Position numbers and translations under genes: made by a program. From Sphingomonas sp. Ant H11 (GTDB lineage Bacteria; Pseudomonadota; Alphaproteobacteria; Sphingomonadales; Sphingomonadaceae): a DNA stretch of 64,000 nucleotides. The stretch is taken from assembly GCF_000797515.1 (NCBI RefSeq), contig NZ_JSBN01000213.1, positions 1 to 64,000 of the forward strand. Reading direction: 5' to 3'. How positions within the stretch are numbered: position 1 is the first letter of the stretch; each line of letters opens with the position of its first letter. The notes under the pieces are model-generated. The model saw only the letters and a list, made by a program, of their open reading frames with translations, was not told the DNA's origin and made no database searches. This document shows, one piece after another, positions 17,044 to 25,988 of this stretch.

Positions 17044-18570
17044 GTGGACGGCAAAGACACAGATATGGCGATCGGCGATACGGTAGACCCCGAAACGCTC
17101 GCGCTCTTCGTCGAGGGCGCAACCGACCGCGCCATGTTCGTGCTGGATACCGAGGGACGGATCCGGTCTTGGAATGTGGGAGCAGAGATCTTGTTTGGAT
17201 ATCGGCCCGATGCCGTGATCGGCCAAAGCGGCGAAAAGCTCTATAGTCTGCAAGATCGCGGCGCAGCCAAGCCCGATGCGGACATGGCCAAGGTTCGCGC
17301 GCGTGGTCGCCTGCGGGAAAACACCTGGCGGGTGCGTCAGGATGGTTCCGAATTCTTCGCCGACGTCGCGATCACCGCGATCCACAGCGCCAATGGGACG
17401 CTGCGCGGCTTCGGGCAGATGATCTATGACATCACGGGCCGCCAGGCAGCCGCCGCCGCACTGGCGCGCAGCGAATTGCACCTGCGCTCGATCCTCGCAA
17501 CCGTCCCCGATGCGATGATCGTTATCGACGAGCGCGGCATCATCCTGTCGTTCAGCAGCGCCGCCGAGCGCCTGTTCGGCTACAGCGAAGCCGAGGTCGT
17601 GGGCGCGAATGTCGAAATCCTGATGCCGCCATCGGATGCCGCACGGCATGACCGTTATATCGCCCATTATCGCGAAACCGGGGAGCGCCGCATTATCGGC
17701 ATCGGTCGCATCGTCGTCGGCCAGCGTCGCGACGGTACCGAATTCCCCATGAAGCTATCGGTCGGCGAGGCCAATAGCGACGGACATCGCATCTTTACCG
17801 GCTTCATTCACGACCTGACCGAACAGCAGCACGCGGAATTGCGGTTGAAAGAGCTCCAATCCGAGCTGATTCACGTATCGCGGCTGAGTGCGATGGGTAC
17901 GATGGCTTCGACCTTGGCGCATGAATTGAACCAGCCGCTGACCGCGATCGCCAATTATCTTGAGGCGGGTCGCGAACTGCTTGACGCCGGTGGTGCCGAG
18001 GCAGCCACGCTGCTGCGCGAGGCGATCGAGGAATCCACCAGCGAAGCCTTGCGCGCTGGCAAGATCGTCCGTCGCCTGCGCGATTTCGTGGCGCGTGGCG
18101 AGGTCGAGCGGCGGGTGGAGGATCTACCGCGATTGATCGACGAGGCGAGTCGCCTCGCCCTGATCGGCGCGCGTGAACGAGGCGTTCGCGCCTTTTTCGA
18201 GCTGGCCCCCGATATCACCACCGTCACGGTCGATCGTGTCCAGATCCAGCAAGTTCTCGTGAACCTGATCCGGAACGCGATCGATGCCGTGGCCGGGCAG
18301 GAAGTCCGCGACATCACGATCTCGACCTGCGCGCTCGATAACGCCATGGTCGAAGTCTCGGTCGCCGACACGGGCCCGGGGCTTTCGCCGGACATCGCCG
18401 CGCGACTGTTCCAGGCCTTCGCGACCACCAAACCCGCAGGCATGGGGTTGGGCCTGTCGATCTGCCGAACGATCGTGGAAGCGCATCGCGGACACATCCG
18501 CGCCGAGCCGCGCCCGACGGGCGGAACCGTCTTTCGTTTCACGCTTCCAATAGAGGAGTTTGCGGCATGA
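17044..18570 (+). CDS. fixL: FixL-like PAS-PAS sensor histidine kinase with haem PAS
   Basis: 508 residues from GTG 17044 (ATG 17065 is an alternative). PAS1 is at about 20-130 and PAS2 at about 145-262. PAS2 carries the FixL haem-site pattern: His202 in AARHDRYIAHYR, corresponding to the proximal ligand H200 of Bradyrhizobium FixL, and Arg222 in IIGIGRIVVGQRRDGTEFPM, matching R220 that contacts oxygen. Positions matching R206 and H214 are His and Arg here. The kinase core has phospho-His H293 in TLAHELNQPL, an N box (NLIRNAIDAV) and G boxes. No membrane segment, so probably cytosolic. It overlaps fixJ by 4 bp (ATGA). It likely senses oxygen and phosphorylates FixJ. No nitrogen-fixation genes are nearby, so targets are probably microaerobic respiration genes (inference). 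Confidence 0.88.
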   Translation: MDGKDTDMAIGDTVDPETLALFVEGATDRAMFVLDTEGRIRSWNVGAEILFGYRPDAVIGQSGEKLYSLQDRGAAKPDADMAKVRARGRLRENTWRVRQDGSEFFADVAITAIHSANGTLRGFGQMIYDITGRQAAAAALARSELHLRSILATVPDAMIVIDERGIILSFSSAAERLFGYSEAEVVGANVEILMPPSDAARHDRYIAHYRETGERRIIGIGRIVVGQRRDGTEFPMKLSVGEANSDGHRIFTGFIHDLTEQQHAELRLKELQSELIHVSRLSAMGTMASTLAHELNQPLTAIANYLEAGRELLDAGGAEAATLLREAIEESTSEALRAGKIVRRLRDFVARGEVERRVEDLPRLIDEASRLALIGARERGVRAFFELAPDITTVTVDRVQIQQVLVNLIRNAIDAVAGQEVRDITISTCALDNAMVEVSVADTGPGLSPDIAARLFQAFATTKPAGMGLGLSICRTIVEAHRGHIRAEPRPTGGTVFRFTLPIEEFAA

Positions 18571-19187
18571 GCGACCAACGTCTGATCCATGTCGTCGACG
18601 ACGATGATTCGGTGCGACGTTCGGCTGGGTTCCTGCTGCGAACCTCTGGCTATGCTGTACGCTTGCACACGTCTGGAGTCGCGTTCCTGCGCGAGATCAA
18701 GGCAGCGGAACCGGGTTGCGTCTTGCTCGACGTGCGCATGCCGGAGATCGATGGCCTTGCGGTGCAGGAGGAATTGGTCGCACGCGGCATCACCATGCCC
18801 GTCATCATCCTCACCGGCCATGCCGATGTCTCGATCGCGGTTCAGGCGATGAAGACGGGTGCTGTCGACTTCATCGAAAAACCCTTCGAAAAGGCCGTGC
18901 TACTGTCGGCGATCGACCGCGCCTTCGCGCGGATCGCGCATGCCGATGCAGCCGCACGATCGAGCGAGGCGGCGAAGCTGTGGGTCGCGCGCCTCACCCC
19001 GCGCGAACAAGAGGTGTTGGACCGGCTGGCACAGGGGTTGCCCAACAAGACGATCGCCTATGATTTGGGCATTTCGCCGCGCACGGTCGAAGTTCACCGC
19101 GCCAACGTAATGACCAAGCTGGAGGTCCATGCGCTGTCGGACGCGCTGCGTATCGCCTTTGCCGCCGGCCTTGGAGAGCAATCCTAG
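18567..19187 (+). CDS. fixJ: FixJ-like response regulator (receiver + LuxR HTH)
   Basis: 206 residues. Receiver domain with the acidic pocket DDDDS (11-15), phospho-acceptor D55 in LLDVRMPEIDG and the conserved lysine in IEKPFEKA. A GerE/LuxR helix-turn-helix follows: LTPREQEVLDRLAQGLPNKTIAYDLGISPRTVEVHRANVM. Start ATG overlaps the fixL stop, so the two are translationally coupled partners. Confidence 0.92.
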   Translation: MSDQRLIHVVDDDDSVRRSAGFLLRTSGYAVRLHTSGVAFLREIKAAEPGCVLLDVRMPEIDGLAVQEELVARGITMPVIILTGHADVSIAVQAMKTGAVDFIEKPFEKAVLLSAIDRAFARIAHADAAARSSEAAKLWVARLTPREQEVLDRLAQGLPNKTIAYDLGISPRTVEVHRANVMTKLEVHALSDALRIAFAAGLGEQS

Positions 19188-19257
19188 GAAGTCTACGTAA
19201 AGACAACTTTGCCCGCGACCGCCATCCGTGCCCCCAATGACATGGGAAAGCGGTCCA

Positions 19258-19635
19258 ATGGACGATGACAACGCGGTCGACACCGGACCGCGTCCGCAAT
19301 TGTTGCTGGTAGAGGACGATGAAGGCGTGCGGCGTTCGCTGCATCTGCTGCTGCACTGGCGCGGCTTCGATGTGCGCTCTTACGCGAGCGCGCGTGCCCT
19401 GCTTGAGGATACCGACGTGTCGACGGCCGAGTGGCTGATTACCGATTACCGGCTGCCCGACGGCGACGGGATCGGGGTGCTCCGGTCGATGCAGCGCCGT
19501 GATTGGCATGGCCGATCCATACTGATCACGGCTTATCCCGACCCGACGCTCCGCGCGATAGCCAGTATGAACGGATTTCACGCGGTGCTCGACAAGCCGA
19601 TCCGCCAGCACGAGTTGATTGCCGCACTGGCGTGA
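19258..19635 (+). CDS. Single-domain response regulator
   Basis: 125 residues from ATG 19258 (a GTG at 19228 and ATG at 19237 are also in frame). Receiver fold with LLLVEDDEGVRRSL, phospho-acceptor D63 in LITDYRLPDGDG, and lysine in VLDKPIRQHEL. It has no output domain, so it works by protein interaction or as a phosphate sink. It lies 70 bp after fixJ on the same strand and may tune or branch the FixLJ phosphorelay (inference). The 209 bp after it (19636-19844) show no gene. Confidence 0.85.
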   Translation: MDDDNAVDTGPRPQLLLVEDDEGVRRSLHLLLHWRGFDVRSYASARALLEDTDVSTAEWLITDYRLPDGDGIGVLRSMQRRDWHGRSILITAYPDPTLRAIASMNGFHAVLDKPIRQHELIAALA

Positions 19636-19844
19636 GCTGAAACCTTCATCCGCGCTCGATATGCTCTCGATTAAGCGGCGGCTGCTCCTCTTGCGACCAA
19701 ATCTTGTGCGCCGACGCATCCAAATGCCGTGCTCAAACGTAGGGTAGGTACGAGTGCGTAACGTGGGTGTCTTCCCGGATCGGAGCAGCGTCGTAGCGTT
19801 GTTCGTTGGCCGGATGCTCCCGCCCGCCTCCGCAAAGGTCCCAT

Positions 19845-20919
19845 GTGTCCAGCACTGCCCACATCGCCGCGATCGGCACCGCCGTTCCGGCGCAGGACAT
19901 CCATGCGGCGTTCCTTGACTGGGCCCGCGCGCGCTTGCCTGACGCACGGGCCGTCCGGATCTTCGACCGGATGGCCGCGCGCGCCGCGATCGCGCATCGC
20001 TGGTCCGTCCTACCCGTTGGAGCGCAAGGCGGATCGCCCGTCGATCCGGACGGTTTTTATGCCGATCCGGTGCTGCCCGGCACTGCCGAACGTATGCGAC
20101 GCTATGGGCAGGCGGCCCCGGAGCTGAGCATCGCTGCGATCGAGGCATTGGGCGCGCAGGTTTCACTCGATGCCATCACCCATCTGGTCGTGGCGAGTTG
20201 TACCGGCTTCGTCGCGCCGGGCATCGACCAGATCATCGCTGCGCGAATCGGCCTTGCGCCGTCGGTCGAGCGCCTGCTGATCGGCTTTATGGGATGTTAC
20301 GCGGCGGTCGCCGCGCTCCGCAGCGCGCGCCATATCGTGCGATCCGATGCCGACGCGCGGGTGTTGGTGGTCTGTGTCGAATTGTCCACGCTGCATCTGC
20401 AGGACAATCCCGCGCTCGAACCCCTGCTCGCCATGCTGCAATTCGGCGACGGTGCCGCAGCGGCGCTCGTCACCGCCGCCCCTCGCGGATTTGCACTCGA
20501 CCACCCCTTTGCGACCACGCTCCCCGATTCGGCGGCGTTGATCCGCTGGGATATTACCGATCACGGCTTTGCGATGCATTTGTCGGGCGAAGTTCCCGCC
20601 CGCATCGCCGCCGGGCTGAGCGACCCTGCCTTCGCCGCCGCCGCGACCGGTGGGCGCGCGCCGCTGGAGATCGATGGATGGGCAGTCCATGCCGGAGGAC
20701 GATCGATCCTCGACGCGGTCGAACATAGCCTCAAAACTGCCGGACGACGCGCTCGACGCCTCGCGCGCGGTGCTGTCGGATTACGGCAATATGTCCTCCG
20801 CCACCTTGATGTTCGTGCTGGCGCGGCTGCTCGACGGGCCGCCGGTCCGCAACGGGGTGGCGCTCGCCTTCGGCCCGGGCCTTGCCGCCGAGGGCTTCGG
20901 CTTCCGGAGCGCGGCATGA
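19845..20919 (+). CDS. Type III polyketide synthase, C-terminal frameshift
   Basis: GTG 19845 start. The Cys-His-Asn triad of chalcone-synthase-like enzymes is present: C151 in IGFMGCYAAV, H282 in WAVHAGGRSILDAV, and Asn about 315 in DYGNMSSATLMFVL. At the AAAA run 20733-20736 one extra A shifts the frame. With three A, AVEHSLKLPDDALDASRAVLS leads to the Asn and ends at 20917-20919 as FGFRSAA. The enzyme condenses malonyl-CoA units onto an acyl-CoA starter to make alkylpyrones, resorcinols or related products. It leads a three-gene operon with a methyltransferase and an FAD oxidoreductase, an arrangement comparable to alkylresorcinol/quinone clusters such as Streptomyces srsABC. Product unknown. 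Confidence 0.87.
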
Positions 20920-20950
20920 GCCTGCGCGCGCGCGCATCGCGGAGGAGCTG

Positions 20951-21601
20951 ATGGACGCCGACGATCTCGACCCGGAGGTTTATGCAACGGTGGTCGGCGA
21001 CCTCGCCAAGGTCAATGTCGTGACGATGGCAGCGCGGCCGACGCTAGATTTCCTGCGGCGCGGGTCGCTTGGCCTGCGTCGTTTCAAGCTGCTCGATGTC
21101 GGCTTTGGCGATGGTGACATGCTGCGCCGGATCGCGCGTTGGGCCGCGCGGCGGGGTATCGCGGCCGAGCTGGTCGGCATCGACCTCAACCCCCGCAGCG
21201 CGCTCGCCGCGACCGCGCATTCGCCCGCCGACGTACCGATCCGTTATATCACCGGCGACTATGCCGATCTGGCGGGCGAGAGATGGGATTTCGTCATCTC
21301 CAGCCTCGTCGCACACCACATGACGCACGATCAGCTGATCGCGTTTCTGCGCTTCATGGAGCGGGCGAGCGCGAAGGGATGGCTGATCAACGACCTCCAT
21401 CGCCACGGCTTTGCGCATTTCGGGTTTCCGATTCTGGCGACGCTGGCGCGTTGGCACCCGATCGTGCGCCATGACGGCACCCTGTCGATCGCCCGCTCCT
21501 ATCGGCCCGCGGAATGGGCACCGATCCTTGCAGAGGCAGGCGTCACCGCGCAGGTCTACCGCGCCTTTCCGTTTCGGCTATGCGTCGAACACCTGCGCTG
21601 A
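20951..21601 (+). CDS. Class I SAM-dependent methyltransferase
   Basis: 216 residues from ATG 20951. SAM-binding motif LLDVGFGDGDMLRRIARWA (motif I), then ELVGIDLNPRSALAA and ISSLVAHHM. The family-typical start may be further upstream. From the ATG that overlaps the PKS stop (20916), MSLRARIAEELMDADDLDP would be read if a CG pair in the CGCGCGCGCG run near 20925-20934 were removed, so the N-terminus is uncertain. It lies between the type III PKS and the FAD oxidoreductase and probably methylates the polyketide. Confidence 0.82.
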   Translation: MDADDLDPEVYATVVGDLAKVNVVTMAARPTLDFLRRGSLGLRRFKLLDVGFGDGDMLRRIARWAARRGIAAELVGIDLNPRSALAATAHSPADVPIRYITGDYADLAGERWDFVISSLVAHHMTHDQLIAFLRFMERASAKGWLINDLHRHGFAHFGFPILATLARWHPIVRHDGTLSIARSYRPAEWAPILAEAGVTAQVYRAFPFRLCVEHLR

Positions 21602-22710
21602 TCGTCGGCGGCGGCCCGGCAGGTGCGAGCGCTGCGATCGTGCTGGCGCACGCACGCGCCCCGCACCTGCTGGTGGAACGCAGCCGCGAAACCGGCGACG
21701 CGATTTGTGGCGGCTTTCTAAGCTGGCGAACGCTCGAATCGCTACAAAAGCTTGGCGTGGAACCTGCCGCGCTGGGCCCGGCGCGGATCACCACGGTGCG
21801 TCTGATCGCGGGCGAGCGGCTGGTCGAAACGCCGCTGCGCCGCGCCGCCCACGGAGTGTCGCGCCGCCTGCTCGACAGCGTGTTGCTCCAGCGCGCGATC
21901 GATGCAGGTGCCGCTGTCGAGCGCGGCGTAGCGGCGCGGGCGATCGACGGCTTGACGGCGCGGCTCGACGATGGTGCCGACCTGGTCGGCGACGCGCTGT
22001 TCCTCGCCAGCGGCAAGCACGACGTTCGAGGCACCTCCCGCCCGGCCGAAGCGCGCGGGCACGACCCGGTCTTGGGTCTGCGCGTTCGCCTCGCGCAGAC
22101 GCCCGGCCTCGATCGACTGATCGGCGATGCGATCGAACTGCACCTGTTCGATCGCGGCTATGTCGGGATCGTTCGCCAGGAGGACGGCAGCGCCAATGTC
22201 TGCCTGGCCGTGCATCGCTCGGCCATGCTGGAAGCGGGATCTCCCGCCGCACTGCTCGACCAGCTCGCGCGCGATCAGCCCCGGTTGGGCGAGCGCCTGG
22301 CATATCGCAGCGACGGCCTGCCGATCGACGCGATCGCCAACGTCCCTTATGGATGGCGCGCTACGCGGGGGGCACAGGGTCTCTTCCGGCTCGGCGATCA
22401 GGCCGGAGTCATCCCCTCGCTCGCCGGAGAAGGCATGGGCATCGCGATCGCGAGCGGAATCAGGGCAAGCCATGCCTATCTCGCGGACGGGCCGGGCGGG
22501 GCACACCGTTTCCAGAGGCGCTTCGCAAGCGCCACGGCTCGACCGATCCGGTTGGCCGGAGCGGTACGCAACGCAGCCGAATGGCCTGCGCTGACGGCGG
22601 CGCTCCTGCCGCTGCTCGGTCGCTTCCCTGGTATGATCGATACGATTGCCGCGTTCACGCGGATCGGGCATTCACGACTTGACCGCGCACCCGCGCCACA
22701 GGATCATTAG
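21580..22710 (+). CDS. FAD-dependent oxidoreductase (geranylgeranyl reductase/hydroxylase-like)
   Basis: 376 residues from ATG 21580, which overlaps the methyltransferase 3' end by 22 bp. N-terminal FAD site LIVGGGPAGASAAIVLAHA, ICGGFLSWRTLESL, and the second FAD motif FRLGDQAGVIPSLAGEGMGIAIASG. These fit the group of flavoprotein monooxygenases and geranylgeranyl reductases. As last gene of the PKS operon it probably hydroxylates or reduces the polyketide or its chain. The very long open frame in another phase of the same region is a high-GC shadow. Confidence 0.85.
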   Translation: MRRTPALIVGGGPAGASAAIVLAHARAPHLLVERSRETGDAICGGFLSWRTLESLQKLGVEPAALGPARITTVRLIAGERLVETPLRRAAHGVSRRLLDSVLLQRAIDAGAAVERGVAARAIDGLTARLDDGADLVGDALFLASGKHDVRGTSRPAEARGHDPVLGLRVRLAQTPGLDRLIGDAIELHLFDRGYVGIVRQEDGSANVCLAVHRSAMLEAGSPAALLDQLARDQPRLGERLAYRSDGLPIDAIANVPYGWRATRGAQGLFRLGDQAGVIPSLAGEGMGIAIASGIRASHAYLADGPGGAHRFQRRFASATARPIRLAGAVRNAAEWPALTAALLPLLGRFPGMIDTIAAFTRIGHSRLDRAPAPQDH

Positions 22711-22714
22711 CGTC

Positions 22715-23137
22715 ATGGAACACTTCACCCTGTCTGAAACCGAATGGCGCAAAAAGCTGAGCCCGGAGGCCTATCATGTCCTGCGCGAGGCCGGGACAGA
22801 GCCTGCCTTTTCCGGGCGGTATAACAACAACAAGGCCGATGGCGTCTATCGCTGCGGCGGTTGCGCGCAGCCGTTGTTCGATTCGGCCGATAAATATGAT
22901 TCGGGCTCGGGCTGGCCGAGCTTTACCCAGCCGATCTCGCCCGACTATGTCACCGAGCATACCGATCGTACCCACGGCATGACGCGGACCGAAGCGCGCT
23001 GCGCCCGCTGTGACGGACATCTCGGCCATGTTTTCCCCGATGGTCCGCCGCCGACAGGCCTGCGCTATTGCATGAACTCGCTTAGCCTGGATTTTCGCGC
23101 TCGGGGGAGTGTTGATAGCGACGAGTCGCATGGCTGA
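22715..23137 (+). CDS. msrB: Peptide-methionine (R)-S-oxide reductase
   Basis: 140 residues from ATG 22715. Zinc ligands C47/C50 (YRCGGC) and C96/C99 (CARC), fold motif KYDSGSGWPSF, GHLGHVFPDG, and catalytic C119 in LRYCMNS (a Cys, not Sec). It reduces the R form of methionine sulfoxide in proteins using thioredoxin. It follows the PKS operon after 4 bp and might be co-transcribed, though functionally separate. Confidence 0.95.
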   Translation: MEHFTLSETEWRKKLSPEAYHVLREAGTEPAFSGRYNNNKADGVYRCGGCAQPLFDSADKYDSGSGWPSFTQPISPDYVTEHTDRTHGMTRTEARCARCDGHLGHVFPDGPPPTGLRYCMNSLSLDFRARGSVDSDESHG

Positions 23138-23193
23138 TTGCGGCGGCGACGGCTTGCCGGAATGACCGGCAAAGCCTAACGCTGCAGCGCTCA

Positions 23194-25338
23194 ATGGCTC
23201 GCTCCTCATCCCCCGCCCCTCGCTCGACGCGTGCGCCCTTGTGGCGTCGGCGTCTGGTCCTGCTCGCGCAAATCAGCGGCGGTCTCGCGCTGATCGCCTT
23301 CATCGCGTTGATCGTAACCGTCTATGTCTCTGAAGGGCAGCTGCCGAGTTTCGACGAGCTGAAATCGTCCCCCAATGGCCAGATGATCCGCGTCCACGCG
23401 GCCGACGGGACGGTGATCGTGTCGATGGGCCCAAGCTATGGCGAGTGGCTACCCTATGACCGCATCCCCACAGTGATGCGCGAGGCGATGGTGTCGGTCG
23501 AGGATCGCCGCTTTCGATCGCACCCGGGGGTCGATCCGATCGGGATGGTGCGCTCGGTCCAGGTGCGGCTCGAGCGTGGGCGCTGGATGCAGGGTGGATC
23601 GACCATCACGCAACAGCTCGCCCGTAACATTTTCCTCAATTCCAGCAAGAAATTCGGTCGAAAGATCCGCGAGGGCATTCTCGCCCTCGCGCTGGAGCGA
23701 AAGTTCAGCAAGGACCAGATCCTCGAACTGTATCTCAACAAGGTCTATTTCGGTGGCGGTGCCTATGGCATCGACGCGGCCTCGCGCAAATTCTTCGGTC
23801 ACGGTGCCGAACGGCTGAGCTTGACCGAAGCGGCAGTGATCGCGGGGTTGGTCAAGGCACCGTCCAATTACTCGCCAACCGCCGACATCGATGCCGCCCG
23901 CGGGCGCGCTGGCGTTGTGCTCAAGCTGATGCAGCAAACCGGGGCGATCACCGCCGCCCAGGCTGCCGACGCGCAAATCGACCAGATCGCCTTCGTGCCC
24001 GAGGCGCGCCAGAACAGCGTGCGCTACTTTACCGATTGGGCGTTGCCGCAGCTGGAACTGCTGATCGACGAGACGCAACGTCCGCTGGAAGTGTGGACAA
24101 CGCTCGACCTCACTATGCAGCGCGCCGCCGATGCCGCAATCCGCGACAATGCCCCCAAGGGCGCGCAAGGTGCGCTGGTGGCGATGGACCGCGATGGTGC
24201 CGTCCGCGCGATGGTTGGCGGCACCGATTATGTGACGTCCAACTATAATCGCGCGACACAGGCGGAGCGGCAGCCGGGCTCGGCGTTCAAACTGTTCGTC
24301 TATCTCGCAGCGCTCGAGGCCGGGCACAAGCCCGAGGATCAGGTGGTCGACGAACCCGTGACGATCGACGGCTGGAGCCCGCGCAACGATTCACGCCACA
24401 ATAGCGGCGCAATGTCGCTGCGCACCGCCTTTGCCTATTCGGTCAACACCGTGGCGGCGAAACTCGGACAGGAAATCGGCTTCAACACGATCGCCGACAT
24501 GGCGCGGCGCTTCGGCATCACCACCAAGGTCAACACCCACCCGTCGATGGTGCTCGGTTCCTCCGAAGTACGCCTGCTCGACATGACGCGCGCCTTTGCC
24601 AGCGTCGGCAACAAGGGGGTGGCGGTGACGCCATATGGCATCACCAAGGTGACCGCAGCGGGAGAAACGATCTACGCCCAATCGGTCGACACCAGCCATG
24701 TGCTCGTCGCACCCTATGTGGCCGCCGAAATGACCGATCTGCTGCAGACGACCGTCAACACCGGCACCGGCAAAGCGGCCCAAATCGGTCGCCCGGTGGC
24801 GGGCAAGACCGGCACCACCACATCGAACAAGGATGGCTGGTTCCTGGGCTTTTCCAGTGGGCTCACGACAGGCGTATGGATGGGCCGCGACGATGCCAAG
24901 CCGATTGCCGGTTTGCACGGCGGCACCGCGCCCGCGCGTGCCTTTGCCGCCTTCATGAAAGTGGCCGTCGCCAACCGCCCGGTCGAGCAGTTCGATACGA
25001 AAGTGACGCTACCCGAATTCCAGCTCGAGCCCGACCAGGAATCCTATTTCGGCGAAGCCGATAATGGCCTGTTCGTCGATGCCGACGGCAATCCGGTCGA
25101 TCCCGGGCAGGCTCCGCCCGCGCAGCCCGGCCAGCGCGTCGATGCCGATGGCAACCCGATCGAAGCGCGGCCGCCGCAGCAATCCGATACGCCACCACCA
25201 GTGGAAAAGAAAAAGGGCGATGGCGACAAACTCGACCAGGCCTGGCTCGATCGTGTCCTCGGCCGCGATGGGCCCCGCCCGGCCCCGAGCCCGACGCACG
25301 CGCCGGCCGATCGTCAGGATTCGCGCCCGACCCAGTGA
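23194..25338 (+). CDS. Penicillin-binding protein 1A family (bifunctional peptidoglycan synthase)
   Basis: 714 residues. Short cytosolic N-terminus, one membrane anchor (about 20-45), then the GT51 glycosyltransferase with catalytic E103 in SVEDRRFRSHPGVD and GGSTITQQLARN. The transpeptidase has S363-X-X-K366 (GSAFK), S416-V-N and K538-T-G. It polymerises and cross-links peptidoglycan in the periplasm. The low-complexity C-terminal tail has a repeated VDADGNP motif and many Pro/Gln. The 3' end overlaps the convergent metallopeptidase gene by 25 bp. Confidence 0.93.
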   Translation: MARSSSPAPRSTRAPLWRRRLVLLAQISGGLALIAFIALIVTVYVSEGQLPSFDELKSSPNGQMIRVHAADGTVIVSMGPSYGEWLPYDRIPTVMREAMVSVEDRRFRSHPGVDPIGMVRSVQVRLERGRWMQGGSTITQQLARNIFLNSSKKFGRKIREGILALALERKFSKDQILELYLNKVYFGGGAYGIDAASRKFFGHGAERLSLTEAAVIAGLVKAPSNYSPTADIDAARGRAGVVLKLMQQTGAITAAQAADAQIDQIAFVPEARQNSVRYFTDWALPQLELLIDETQRPLEVWTTLDLTMQRAADAAIRDNAPKGAQGALVAMDRDGAVRAMVGGTDYVTSNYNRATQAERQPGSAFKLFVYLAALEAGHKPEDQVVDEPVTIDGWSPRNDSRHNSGAMSLRTAFAYSVNTVAAKLGQEIGFNTIADMARRFGITTKVNTHPSMVLGSSEVRLLDMTRAFASVGNKGVAVTPYGITKVTAAGETIYAQSVDTSHVLVAPYVAAEMTDLLQTTVNTGTGKAAQIGRPVAGKTGTTTSNKDGWFLGFSSGLTTGVWMGRDDAKPIAGLHGGTAPARAFAAFMKVAVANRPVEQFDTKVTLPEFQLEPDQESYFGEADNGLFVDADGNPVDPGQAPPAQPGQRVDADGNPIEARPPQQSDTPPPVEKKKGDGDKLDQAWLDRVLGRDGPRPAPSPTHAPADRQDSRPTQ

Positions 25339-25988
25339 ATCGCGGCACCGTTCGCGCGCAGCCAGCGACGCGATTCCTCGGGGTCGCGTTCGTCGAGCAA
25401 CGCGAGCACGCGGTAGAAGTGTGCGCTGTGATTCATGTGCAAGCGGTGCGCCACCTCATGCGCGACGGTCGAGCGGCGCACGAAATCGGGCATCAGGATC
25501 AACCGCCAGCTATAGCGGATCGTGCCGCTCGAGGCGCAACTGCCCCAGCGAGTCTTGGGGTCGCCAACCGCAACCTTGGTCACGCTGACCCCGGCACGTG
25601 CGGCGAACTCGGCGGTCTCGTCGCTCAACACGCGCAGGGCCTCGCGCTTCAACCACAGACCCACGCGTCGCGACAGGCCATCGCGCGTGCCGCCACAGCG
25701 CAGGAGGCTACCGTCCCGCTCAACCCGGCGGGCAGCGGCCTCATCCCACAGGATCATCAAATGACCATCGCCGAAAGGGATACGCGCGCCGGGTTCGAAG
25801 GGCCGTGGCTGCGGCAAGCGCGCGCGCTGTGCCGCAATCCACGCCGCTTTCCCTTCCGCCCACGCCAAAGCAGCCTTCAACGGTGCGCGCGACGGCAGCA
25901 CCAGCCGTACCCGGCCGGTCGCCGAATCCACCGATAACCGTGCCCGCCGTGCCCGCGCGTTGCGCACGACCTCGAGCGGTGCACTCAC
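25314..25988 (-). CDS. YgjP-like zinc metallopeptidase domain protein (DUF45)
   Basis: 224 residues with the conserved RWGSC and the HEXXH site H177-E-V-A-H181 in VAHEVAHRLHMNHSAHFY; a third His lies in NHSAHF. This is the WLM/SprT-like M48-type family sometimes annotated as predicted metal-dependent hydrolase. Precise substrate unknown. It overlaps the YcgN-family gene upstream by 4 bp. Confidence 0.88.
   Translation of the reverse strand: MSAPLEVVRNARARRARLSVDSATGRVRLVLPSRAPLKAALAWAEGKAAWIAAQRARLPQPRPFEPGARIPFGDGHLMILWDEAAARRVERDGSLLRCGGTRDGLSRRVGLWLKREALRVLSDETAEFAARAGVSVTKVAVGDPKTRWGSCASSGTIRYSWRLILMPDFVRRSTVAHEVAHRLHMNHSAHFYRVLALLDERDPEESRRWLRANGAAIHWVGRES

Noticed and set aside
21411-22682. 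423-codon Arg/Pro-rich frame
   Set aside because: High-GC shadow of the FAD oxidoreductase gene in another phase.
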